From the NCBI RefSeq assembly GCF_018141545.1, contig NZ_CP064356.1:3361001-3425000 (forward strand): 64,000 nucleotides of DNA, written 5' to 3'. A program made the position numbers and the translations under genes. Shown here one piece after another: positions 26,321-34,104 of this stretch; positions within the stretch are counted from its first letter, which is position 1, and every line of letters starts with the position of its first letter. This DNA comes from Miltoncostaea oceani (GTDB taxonomy: Bacteria > Actinomycetota > Thermoleophilia > Miltoncostaeales > Miltoncostaeaceae). The notes below the pieces were generated by a model that was not told where the DNA came from, did not search any database, and saw only the letters and a program-made list of their open reading frames with translations.

Positions 26321-26841
26321 GAGACGGAAACCTTGGTCGCGAGGAGGTCCGGCCAGTCCGGAGCCGGAGACCGGTTGAGCCGTCGGGTCCCCGCGATCGT
26401 CTCGGGTCGGCGGGCGAGCGCCGTGGAGAGGAACCGGGGGTTCGGCGTGATCCCGACGCGCCACAGATTGAGCCGGTCTGCGTCAAGGCAGACGCCGATG
26501 GTCGAGTCAGTGCTCGGGCCCATTCGCGTGTGCCCGTCGATGACCTCCGTCAGGAGCTCGAGGCGGTCCGGCTCCAGGCCGAGGAGGTCGTCGTTGAGCG
26601 CCCGCGCGAGGAGGGCCGCGCGCGGCCCATGCTGTGGGTCGTGGTCGTCGTTCTCGCGGCGCATGTCGTGAATCAGCGCGAAGAGGACCACGAGTTCCTC
26701 ATCCGCTTCCGATTCGGAGGCGACGAGATGACGGCCGACGATCGCGACCTTGCGCCAATGATCCTCGCCGTGGATGTGCGACTCCCGCGCCTTGCCGCCG
26801 TGCGCGAGTACCGCCTCAACCCGCTCCAGGGGGATCGTCAT
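26317..26841 (-). CDS. HD-domain phosphohydrolase
   Basis: This 174-aa protein carries a metal-binding HD signature: ESHIHGEDHWRKVAIVGRHL supplies the first histidines, LFALIHDMRRENDDHD the HD pair, and DPQHGPRAA the later His. A lone Asp near ICLDADRLNLWRVG (CLDADRL in the sequence) may be the last ligand. Such proteins hydrolyse phosphate esters of nucleotides. The ATG at 26841 overlaps the TGA of the gene before it (TGATG), and its own stop overlaps the GTG of the macro/SIR2 gene. The tight coupling with a NAD-related effector suggests that it makes or removes a nucleotide signal; the substrate cannot be read from the sequence. Confidence 0.78.
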   Translation of the reverse strand: MTIPLERVEAVLAHGGKARESHIHGEDHWRKVAIVGRHLVASESEADEELVVLFALIHDMRRENDDHDPQHGPRAALLARALNDDLLGLEPDRLELLTEVIDGHTRMGPSTDSTIGVCLDADRLNLWRVGITPNPRFLSTALARRPETIAGTRRLNRSPAPDWPDLLATKVSVS

Positions 26842-27437
26842 CAGTCGCTCTCGGCCATCAGGCGGTCGAGCTCCGCGACCGTCCTCGCGAGCTCGCCGGC
26901 GAGGGGACCCGGCGCCCGCTCGGAGAAGACCGCGACCAGGCTCCGGTAGTACCAGGGGGTGTCGGCGTCGCGGTTGAAGCGGGGCCAGAGCTCGTCGCCG
27001 AGCACGCGGTAGTCGGCGAGCACCGCGCGGGCATTGTGGACCTTGTCGGCGAGCGAGACGCGCAGGACGCCGGTGTCGGTCGTCTCGGCCAGGTGGTCGA
27101 GGTAGGCCTGCTTGCGCTCGCGCCACGGAGGCTTCGGCGTCTCGAAGGTGTCGCTGCACGCCGCGACGATCTCGGCGACGCGCTTACCGAAGCGGTCGCG
27201 TATGTCGGCGAGGCGCTCCTTGCCGCCCTGGTCCTCCGGCGCGTCGTGGAGGAGGGCGGCGATGACCTCGTCCTCCGACAGTTGGCCGGCGGCCGCGCCG
27301 TCCTCGATCACCAGGGCCGCGACGGCGAGCAGGTGGCTGACGTACGGGGTGTCGGAACCCTTGCGCCTCTGGTCGGCGTGAACCTCTGCGGCGTAGACGA
27401 GGGCGTCGCGGAAGCGCGGTCCAAGGACGTCGTTCAC
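26841..27437 (-). CDS. SpoT/MESH1-like HD hydrolase
   Basis: This 198-aa single-domain protein is of the RelA/SpoT HD type. Visible motifs are VHADQRRKGSDTPYVSHLL (first His), ALLHDAPEDQ (HD plus ED, as in the HDxxED site of MESH1/SpoT) and SLADKVHNARAVL (the final Asp). No synthetase or TGS domain is present, so it would be a small hydrolase of (p)ppGpp-like or NADPH-like substrates. GTG 27437 overlaps the stop of the upstream gene (GTGA); a longer frame toward 27710 lies wholly within that gene. It is the second gene of a four-gene coupled operon ending in macro/SIR2. Confidence 0.82.
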   Translation of the reverse strand: MNDVLGPRFRDALVYAAEVHADQRRKGSDTPYVSHLLAVAALVIEDGAAAGQLSEDEVIAALLHDAPEDQGGKERLADIRDRFGKRVAEIVAACSDTFETPKPPWRERKQAYLDHLAETTDTGVLRVSLADKVHNARAVLADYRVLGDELWPRFNRDADTPWYYRSLVAVFSERAPGPLAGELARTVAELDRLMAESD

Positions 27438-28363
27438 GCATCGCCTTCCACGAAGGCGACCTGCCACGGGGGGATCGACACCGGGTCGCCGGTTTCGCCC
27501 TCCAAGAGGTCGACGCTGCGCACCGTGGCCAGGCGCTCCGAGGCCCCGAGGTCGCCGCGCTCGGAGTAGAGGTCGAACCAGGGAAGGCCGGCATCGGTGT
27601 AGGCCTGCGCGCTCACCGGGTTGGGGGGCGGGGCCTCGCCGGTCAGGGCCGCCCAGTCGGCGACGTGAACGAGGCGCACGTCGGCGCGGCCGCGCCGCGC
27701 CGGGTCCCACGTCTCCCAGCCGTAGTCATCCGGGAAGATGTCCTGCCGCATCCGGCCACCGACGCCGAGGCCCATGTCGGCGTGGGTGCTGAAGCACACG
27801 GCCTCAGATCCCAGGCGGACGTCCCGCTCGGGTGGGGTGTCGGGGAAGAGCCCTGCCTTCGGCTCGATGACGACGATCTGGATGCCGCCGGTCGCCTCAT
27901 GGCCCGTGAGCTGTCCCTCCACCGTCACGCCGTCGCCGAGGGGTACGCCGACGAACTGGCGGATCATCCCCTCGCCGGCCTTGACGCCGTCGAGCCAGGG
28001 CTGGTCGGGACACACGAGGTAATCCTGCCGACCGGGGCGGATCTCGCCGTCGAGGGGTTCCCCCGAGACGGCGTTGATCCCGCCGACGCCGATCTTCACC
28101 GCGCTCGGCCGCCACCACGCGCCCTCGAACGAGATCCAGAGCGCCTCGCGTCGGTACATCGGGAGGATCGTGCGCCCCTCGTGAGCGCGCAGCGGGAACC
28201 GGCCCAGGCCGGGCGGGAGCGGGTACAGCCCGTCGTCGTCGGGGATGCGGAGCGTGCGCTGGAACGAGACCCGTCGGTGGGGTCCGACCTGGATCTCATC
28301 GTCGGCGAGGCAGGTGGCGAGAATGGCGGACCTCCTGGGAGCGAGCTTCCGGGGAGGAGTCAC
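27434..28363 (-). CDS. Conserved protein of unknown function
   Basis: This 309-aa protein has no domain I can name. It has conspicuous blocks typical of a conserved family: YRREALWISFEG, PDQPWLDGVK, IRQFVGVPLGDG, TVEGQLTGHEATGGIQI. No signal peptide or membrane segment is seen, and it is rich in Gly, Pro and Trp, as in beta-rich proteins. GTG 28363 is the first start of the frame. It opens the operon that continues through two HD hydrolases to the macro/SIR2 gene, so a role in the same pathway is plausible but unproven. Confidence 0.7.
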   Translation of the reverse strand: MTPPRKLAPRRSAILATCLADDEIQVGPHRRVSFQRTLRIPDDDGLYPLPPGLGRFPLRAHEGRTILPMYRREALWISFEGAWWRPSAVKIGVGGINAVSGEPLDGEIRPGRQDYLVCPDQPWLDGVKAGEGMIRQFVGVPLGDGVTVEGQLTGHEATGGIQIVVIEPKAGLFPDTPPERDVRLGSEAVCFSTHADMGLGVGGRMRQDIFPDDYGWETWDPARRGRADVRLVHVADWAALTGEAPPPNPVSAQAYTDAGLPWFDLYSERGDLGASERLATVRSVDLLEGETGDPVSIPPWQVAFVEGDA

Positions 28364-28381
28364 CGCTGCGGGTGGTCCCTC

Positions 28382-29008
28382 TTACTCCCCGCGAGCCGAG
28401 GGGTGGATCTCGGGCTCGTAGCCGGCGGCGAGGGCGGCCACCGTCCCCGGCGGCGTCAGGAGGTCGACGTCGCCGGTCGCCCGCGGGCGTCGCTCGGCGT
28501 AGCCACCCGGCGTCCAGCGGTGGAGCCCGCCGCCCAGCACGAGGAACGGCTCGCCGTCGATAGCGACCATCGCGCCGTCGGGAAGGTCCTCGAGTAGGGC
28601 GCGGTGGCGCCGGGGATGCCCGTAGTTGCCCCACCCCTCCCAGCGATCGGCGTGCAGGTGCGCGTCCAGGTCCTTCAACGCGACCGGCTCTCCGCCGGCA
28701 TTGCCGGCCGACCACGCGTCGCGGAAGCGGGTGAAGGCCTCCCGGCGGCACTCGCCGCAGGGCCGGTGGCCGGCGGCGAGCGCGGTCGCCTCATCGAGGA
28801 AGAAGAGCTCGGTGTACTGGCCCGGCGACATCAGCTCGCGCCGACGACCGCCGAACTCGGTGCAGCAGATGATCCACTGCTTCACCCGGTACTGGCGCAC
28901 CGGCTCACGCTCGTGCTCGTGAAGCCGCCCCCGGTTGCCCATGAAGAGCCCGCGGTCCGGCACGGCGACGATCTCGTTGAACGGGGTGACGCGGTTGCGG
29001 AGGGGCAT
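28382..29008 (-). CDS. Conserved protein with HRPCGECR zinc-like motif
   Basis: This 208-aa protein begins MPLRNRVTPFNEIVAV and contains FFLDEATALAAGHRPCGECRREAF at about residues 70-93. The CxxC preceded by GHRP resembles the metal-binding module of Ada-like proteins (aGfrpCxxC). The rest appears to be a conserved hypothetical family often annotated without function. ATG 29008 is preferred over upstream alternatives because the family-like sequence starts there. It is 18 bases ahead of the next minus-strand gene and probably shares its promoter, facing the HNH gene across a 222-base divergent region. Confidence 0.7.
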   Translation of the reverse strand: MPLRNRVTPFNEIVAVPDRGLFMGNRGRLHEHEREPVRQYRVKQWIICCTEFGGRRRELMSPGQYTELFFLDEATALAAGHRPCGECRREAFTRFRDAWSAGNAGGEPVALKDLDAHLHADRWEGWGNYGHPRRHRALLEDLPDGAMVAIDGEPFLVLGGGLHRWTPGGYAERRPRATGDVDLLTPPGTVAALAAGYEPEIHPSARGE

Positions 29009-29074
29009 CGGGCACTCTCGGTCGGGAGGGGGCAGGTGAAACGAGCGGGAGCCGGACGTCGAGCGTCTTTGAGG

Positions 29075-29086
29075 CATCGATCGATG
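29075..29086. promoter_or_regulatory. Perfect 12-bp palindrome in divergent promoter region
   Basis: CATCGATCGATG reads the same on both strands and lies in the 222-base gap between two divergent genes (starts at 29008 and 29231). It could be an operator for both directions. The evidence is only symmetry and position. Confidence 0.25.
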
Positions 29087-29230
29087 GGATCGCCTTCACG
29101 AGGTCCTTCGTATGGTTTGGCGGCTAAGCCTTACCAGGAGCTCCGGTTCGTCAACGTTCCCGGGCGGATTCGCTCGCACGTACCGTGGCCGGAGGTTGCT
29201 CTCGATGTGCGTCGGTGGTGAGCTCCCCGC

Positions 29231-30121
29231 GTGCACCTCGACGACGAGCTCGCGCTGCGGCAGCGCATCATGCGCGGCCTCGACGATCGGCTCGCCGCAA
29301 CGGGTGGCACGATCAGTCGTACCGAGCTGGAGGACTTCGCGTTCGGGGACGGCGAGCGGCGACGGCTGCTCGACCGCTCACGCGGCATCTGGAACCCGCG
29401 TGACCTCCGGGCGACGCTCTCGGTGATCAGCAACCCGAAGGGCCCCTACGACGACCGCCCCCAGGAGGGCGGCCTGTTCCGCTACGCGTACCGCGCCGGG
29501 TCGACGGACGGCGACAACCGAAAGCTGCGCCAGGCATACGAGTTGGGGCTGCCCATCATCCTGATGCGGACGATCATCCCCGGCGTCTTCATGCCGGTCT
29601 ATCCGGTCTACGTGCTCGGCGACGACGTGCAGCGCCGCGAGTTCGTCCTCGCCCTCGACGAAGGCCTGCGGTTCGTGACCGACCCGGAGAACCCCCGCGA
29701 GGAGGAGCGCCGCTACGCGGAGCGGGTCGCCTGGCAGCGCCTCCACCAGCCGGAGTTCCGCGTCCGCGTGCTCCGCGCCTACGCGGGGCGGTGCACCATC
29801 TGCCACCTCGGGCACGCGGAACTGCTCGACGCCGCGCACATCATCGGCGACCGCCACGAGCGCGGCGAGCCCGTCATCCCGAACGGACTCAGCCTCTGCA
29901 AGATCCACCACGCGGCCTACGACCGGGACCTCCTCGGGATCACGGGAGACGGCGAAGTGCACATCAACCACCGCCTCCTGGACGAGGTCGATGGACCGAT
30001 GCTCGAACACGGCCTGAAGGGGATGCACGGCGCCGCCATCCGTCGGCCATCGCGGCGAACCGACCACCCGGACCCCCAGCGGCTCGACGAGCGGTACCAG
30101 CGGTTCCTCTTGGCCGCCTGA
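29231..30121 (+). CDS. HNH endonuclease with N-terminal SRA-like region
   Basis: This 296-aa putative restriction endonuclease has a C-terminal HNH fold: CTICHLGHAELLDAAHIIG, then PNGLSLCKIHHAAYDRDLLGI, where the CxxC, AH and N...C..HH..D residues make the zinc and metal sites. The central part (NPKGPYDDRPQEGGLFRYAYR, then YELGLPIILMRTIIPGVFMPVYPVYV) resembles SRA-like base-reading modules found in methylation-dependent nucleases. GTG 29231 is the first start of the frame and no strong ribosome site is seen. It marks the right edge of the defence island; composition becomes more GC-rich immediately to its right. Confidence 0.8.
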   Translation: MHLDDELALRQRIMRGLDDRLAATGGTISRTELEDFAFGDGERRRLLDRSRGIWNPRDLRATLSVISNPKGPYDDRPQEGGLFRYAYRAGSTDGDNRKLRQAYELGLPIILMRTIIPGVFMPVYPVYVLGDDVQRREFVLALDEGLRFVTDPENPREEERRYAERVAWQRLHQPEFRVRVLRAYAGRCTICHLGHAELLDAAHIIGDRHERGEPVIPNGLSLCKIHHAAYDRDLLGITGDGEVHINHRLLDEVDGPMLEHGLKGMHGAAIRRPSRRTDHPDPQRLDERYQRFLLAA

Positions 30122-30190
30122 GCGGCGGCTCCGCGAGGCGGCGCGGAGGGATCTGGACGGCGGAGACCTCGTCGCCATAGGGTCACGCGC

Positions 30191-32269
30191 GTGAGGCGGA
30201 GAGGACTCACCCCCCGGGGCGCGGTCGCGTTGGTCGCGATCGTCGGCGCCGGCGCGGTCGCCGCCCCCGCAGTCGCCGTGAAGGACGACCTCGAGATGGT
30301 CAGCCGCACCTCGACCGGGGTGGGGGCGAACGGCGACTCGACCACGGCCGACATCTCCAGTGACGGACGGATCGTGGTGTTCCAGTCGGTGGCCGCCAAC
30401 CTGTCCGACGCGGACGACGACACCGCCGTCGACGTCTACGCCCGCGACATGCGGACCGGCGTCACCACCCTCGTGAGCCGCGCGACGGGTGCCGCCGGGG
30501 CCGGCGGTGACGACGACTCAAGCGACCCCTCCATCTCCGCCGACGGCCGGTACGTCGTGTTCGAATCGACGGCGGACAACCTCTCGGCCGAGGACGACGA
30601 CACCGCCACCAACGTCTTCGTACGCGACCTCACCGCGAACACGACGACCCTCGTGAGCCGGGCGACCGGCCTGCTCAGCGCGGCGGCCGACGCGTCGTCG
30701 TTCGACGCCGCGATCTCCGCCAACGGGCGCGTCGTCGCGTTCACGTCCGCCGCCGACAACCTCGCCGGCGACGACGACGACACGGTCCAGAACGTCCATG
30801 TCCGGGACCTCGTCACCGGCACGACCACGTTCGTCAGCCGCGCCACCGGGGCCGGGGCGCCGGGCGACGGCGACTCGCGCACACCGGCGATCTCCGCCGA
30901 CGGCCGGTACGTCGCCTTCAACTCCGCCGCCGACAACCTCTCCACCGAGGACGACGACGCCGTCCAGGACGTCTTCGTCCGCGACGTCCTCACCAACACC
31001 ACCACCTACGTCAGCCGCGCCACCGGCGCCGCCGGGGCCCCCGCCGACGCCATCTCCCTCGCGCCCGACATCAGCGGCGACGGGCGCCTCGTCGCCTTCC
31101 AGTCCTCCGCCGACAACCTCTCGGCCGAGGACGACGACACCGTCGAGGACGTCTACCTCCGCGACCTCGCCGCCGGGACCACGACCCTGCTCAGCCGCGG
31201 CGCCGGGGCGGGACCGGCGGGGGACGGGCCGTCGGCCGCACCCGTGATCTCCAACGACGGCCGCCACGTCGCGTACTCGTCCGCGGCCGACAACCTCGGC
31301 GTGGGGGACGGTCCCGCCGACGACGTCTTCTCCCGCGACTTGCAGACCGGCGCCGTCAGCTACGTCAGCCGCGGCGGCGGGCCCGCCGGGCCGCCGGGGA
31401 ACGGCCCCTCCTCCGCCCCCGCCATCTCCTCCGACGGCCGCTACGTCGCGTTCCACACCGTCGCCGAGAACCTCGCCCCCGTCATGGGGATCGACCTCAA
31501 CGTCTTCCGCCGCGACGTCCTCGGACCGACCGCGGCGGCCACCACCCCCGCCAACCTGTGCGCCGCCGTCCCCGCACCGGCGCCGCCCGCTGCCCGCCCG
31601 CCCGGGCGTGTGCGGCTCACGCGCCAGCAGATGCGGATCGACCAGAGGATCGGCCAGGCGGCGATCCGACGGCTCGCCGCGATCCAGGCGTGGCTCGACG
31701 CGGGCATCGCCGCCCGCGACATCTGCGGGGGCGCGATCGGACCCGCCGACCTCGCGACCGGCATCGTCGCCGAACCCCGGGTCGGCCGCCTCGCGATCCT
31801 GTCGGCCGCAACCCCCCGCCCCATCACGCCCGCCACGCCCCGGCCCGGCGGGAGAGCCGTCTTCCGGCTCACCCAGGGCCAGCTCCTCACCAACCAGCGC
31901 ATCTACCAGGCGGCCGTCCGGAGGGCCAACGGCCTGCGGGCGCGCCTCGACGCCGGGCTCACCGGCGGCGACGTCATCGACGGCGCCGTCACCCAGGGAC
32001 GCCTGCACGACCGCCTCGCCATCGTGCTCGCCCCCGCCGGGACCCCCGTCCCGCCGTCCGTGACCGTCGTCGCGCCCCCGGGGACCGGCCGGCCCGGGGC
32101 GGTCGAGCTGAGCGCCAAGCAGCTGCGGATCAACCAGAAGGTCGCCCAGGCCGCCGTCCGCCGCGCCAACGCACTCACCGCCGAACTGTCGGCCGGCCTC
32201 GACGGCGCCGACTTCCGCGACGGCACCATCGGGGCGGCCGACCTGGCGCCCGGGATCGTCGCGCCGTAG
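30191..32269 (+). CDS. Secreted seven-bladed TolB-like propeller protein with triple C-terminal repeat
   Basis: This 692-aa exported protein starts with a signal peptide (basic MRRRGLTPRG, hydrophobic core, APAVA near residue 29). Residues about 35-450 hold seven repeats of a PD40/TolB-like blade: each has an ISxDGRxVxF strand, an ADNLS..DDD turn, a xVxxRDL strand and TTxVSRATG, closing a seven-bladed propeller. The final 220 residues carry three copies of a second repeat, each built around LTxxQxxxxQRIxQAAxRRxxxLxAxLDAGL and ending DGAIxxADLAxGI. I do not know that repeat. The function may be surface binding; there is no catalytic motif. The gene starts with GTG 30191. Confidence 0.82.
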   Translation: MRRRGLTPRGAVALVAIVGAGAVAAPAVAVKDDLEMVSRTSTGVGANGDSTTADISSDGRIVVFQSVAANLSDADDDTAVDVYARDMRTGVTTLVSRATGAAGAGGDDDSSDPSISADGRYVVFESTADNLSAEDDDTATNVFVRDLTANTTTLVSRATGLLSAAADASSFDAAISANGRVVAFTSAADNLAGDDDDTVQNVHVRDLVTGTTTFVSRATGAGAPGDGDSRTPAISADGRYVAFNSAADNLSTEDDDAVQDVFVRDVLTNTTTYVSRATGAAGAPADAISLAPDISGDGRLVAFQSSADNLSAEDDDTVEDVYLRDLAAGTTTLLSRGAGAGPAGDGPSAAPVISNDGRHVAYSSAADNLGVGDGPADDVFSRDLQTGAVSYVSRGGGPAGPPGNGPSSAPAISSDGRYVAFHTVAENLAPVMGIDLNVFRRDVLGPTAAATTPANLCAAVPAPAPPAARPPGRVRLTRQQMRIDQRIGQAAIRRLAAIQAWLDAGIAARDICGGAIGPADLATGIVAEPRVGRLAILSAATPRPITPATPRPGGRAVFRLTQGQLLTNQRIYQAAVRRANGLRARLDAGLTGGDVIDGAVTQGRLHDRLAIVLAPAGTPVPPSVTVVAPPGTGRPGAVELSAKQLRINQKVAQAAVRRANALTAELSAGLDGADFRDGTIGAADLAPGIVAP

Positions 32270-32280
32270 GAGCCGGGGAG

Positions 32281-32308
32281 GGCCCGGCGCCCCCGATGGC
32301 GCCGGGCC
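32281..32308. terminator. Bidirectional hairpin between convergent genes
   Basis: The arms GGCCCGGCGCC (32281-32291) and GGCGCCGGGCC (32298-32308) pair perfectly around a six-base loop, between the ends of two convergent genes. There is no T-run, as is common for high-GC actinobacteria. Confidence 0.7.
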
Positions 32309-32320
32309 GAACTCGTCGGG

Positions 32321-33892
32321 CTAGTTGAAGAACCTCAAGCTGCGGACGCCGAGGGTGGCGGGCTTCTCGCCACGCACGGGCCGCGCCCCCGGCTTCGTCG
32401 CGACGGCGATCCGGGTGGGGGTGCGGACGTCGAAGGTCTTCGCCCGGAGGGGGACCCTCACGCACACGACCTTCGACCCGGGGGCCGTGAACACGACGCG
32501 CGTCTGGCCGAAGAGGCGGATGCTCCTCGTCCCCGAGAAGATCGACACCTGCACGCGGCTCGCGGCCTTCGACGTGACGCGGACGTTCACGCACTTCGTC
32601 CTACTGGCCCGCAGCGCCTTGATGGACACGCGCTTCGGCGCCACGACGGTGGCGAGGCCGGAGCGGATCGTCTGCGGGTTCGGGATCAGGATGTCGGGGC
32701 TCATCGTCGCCCACAGCGCCGCCCGCGCCGCGCCCGTCTCCACCACGGCCGCGACGAGGAGGTTGTCGCCCTGGGGGAGGACCGTGATGGCGCGGCCGTC
32801 CACGGTCCGCGGCGGCTGGCCGAGGGGCACGACGGTCCCGCCGGCGCCCTTGGCGTTGCCGAGGGTCGCCGCGTAGCCGGCGGTCGTGCCGCCCGACGCG
32901 GTGGTGGTGCCGTTGTCGTACCAGGCGACCCACAGGCGCCCGTCGGCGTGGCGCGCCGCCGCGACGTAGGTGTTGAGGGATAGCTCCGCCGGCCGCGCCA
33001 CCGTGGTCGGGCCCTCACCCGGCGACCACGACACCAGCCGCAGCGGCGCCGTCGGCGTGTTCTGCGCCGCGTACACGACCCGCGCGCCGGCACCCGTCGT
33101 GTTCCCCACGAGGGCGACCCGCTGCGTCGCGTTGTTCGCCGGGCTCGCGCTGAGCGGCGCCGCCTGCGGTGAGCCGATCGGCGCGCCCGTGGCCGGGTCG
33201 ACGCCCTGCAGGTAGATCCCGGCGCCGGCGGGGCCGGCGTTGGAGTACCACGCCACCCAGATCCCCCCGGCGGCGTCCTGGGCGAGCGCCGGGTTGTAGG
33301 AGTTGCCGCCGAGCTGCGCCTGCACCGGGGAACCGGGGGCGTCGATGTCGGCCTGGGCTCCGCGCACGATCCGCAGCGCGCCGGCGCCGTCGTCGGCGAC
33401 GAGCGGCGTCCCATCGGCGAGCGCGAGGGCGTCGAGGACCCCGCCGCGCGTGCGGATCAGCTCGCCCGCCGGCACGACCGGGGCGACGCCCTCCGCCAAC
33501 GGGTCGCTCAGGAACAGGCGGGTCTGGCCGTCGGGCCGGGTGCCGACGTAGACGGCGCGGACCCCGGTCGGCGTCGCGACGAGGGCCGGACGGGAGGAGA
33601 TGCTCGTGTAGCCCGCATCCACCGCCGCGATGGCGCTCGCCCCCGCCCCGGGCCGCGCGAGCGTCGGCGCGAAGCCACGCGTCTCGATGGACGTCGCGAG
33701 GTCCGTGCCGTCGCCGCCGGGCCACGCCGCCAGCACCCGCGGGCCGTTCTGGATGAGGGCGCCCTGGTCGATCGAGGACACCCGGTCACCCGAGATCTTC
33801 GCCCACGGCGTCGCGGACGCGACGATGGGCAGCGCGGCCGCCACGGCGGACGCGACGGCGAGGGCGACGGCGAGGGGGCGCCAACGGGGCAA
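32321..33892 (-). CDS. Secreted protein of unknown function, propeller-like
   Basis: This 523-aa exported protein has a clear signal peptide (LAVALAVASAVAAALPIVASA). The body has recurring strands of the form RPALVATPTGVRAVYVG, DGTPLVADDGAGALRIV and NPALAQDAAGGIWVAWYSN, which suggest a beta-propeller. The last 120 residues are basic (RVSIKALRASRTKCVNVRV, VRVPLRAKTFDVRTPTRI) with two cysteines, like a cell-surface beta-sandwich. The start is TTG 33892, supported by GAGGAG five bases upstream. No enzyme motif is visible. It converges on the other secreted propeller protein. Confidence 0.7.
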   Translation of the reverse strand: MPRWRPLAVALAVASAVAAALPIVASATPWAKISGDRVSSIDQGALIQNGPRVLAAWPGGDGTDLATSIETRGFAPTLARPGAGASAIAAVDAGYTSISSRPALVATPTGVRAVYVGTRPDGQTRLFLSDPLAEGVAPVVPAGELIRTRGGVLDALALADGTPLVADDGAGALRIVRGAQADIDAPGSPVQAQLGGNSYNPALAQDAAGGIWVAWYSNAGPAGAGIYLQGVDPATGAPIGSPQAAPLSASPANNATQRVALVGNTTGAGARVVYAAQNTPTAPLRLVSWSPGEGPTTVARPAELSLNTYVAAARHADGRLWVAWYDNGTTTASGGTTAGYAATLGNAKGAGGTVVPLGQPPRTVDGRAITVLPQGDNLLVAAVVETGAARAALWATMSPDILIPNPQTIRSGLATVVAPKRVSIKALRASRTKCVNVRVTSKAASRVQVSIFSGTRSIRLFGQTRVVFTAPGSKVVCVRVPLRAKTFDVRTPTRIAVATKPGARPVRGEKPATLGVRSLRFFN

Positions 33893-34104
33893 CGGGACTC
33901 CTCCTGTGGGACGGACGGACGGCGGGTTCGATTGAACACCGGCGCCCGCCGCCCGCGCCAGACCCGCCCCGCGGCGGTCAGGGAGTCGTCAGCGGATGAG
34001 TGAGGCGCATCTCACGCATGACAGCGGTGTCGCCGCCGCCCGGGGACTCCGACGTGGAGATCAGCACCCGTCCTTCTCTCCTCGTCCCGTGCCCAGGAGT
34101 TCCC

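Noticed and set aside
29112-29426. Alternative plus-strand frame at the start of the HNH gene
   Set aside because: It is out of frame with the HNH motifs and Ser/Arg-rich with no similarity to a known protein.
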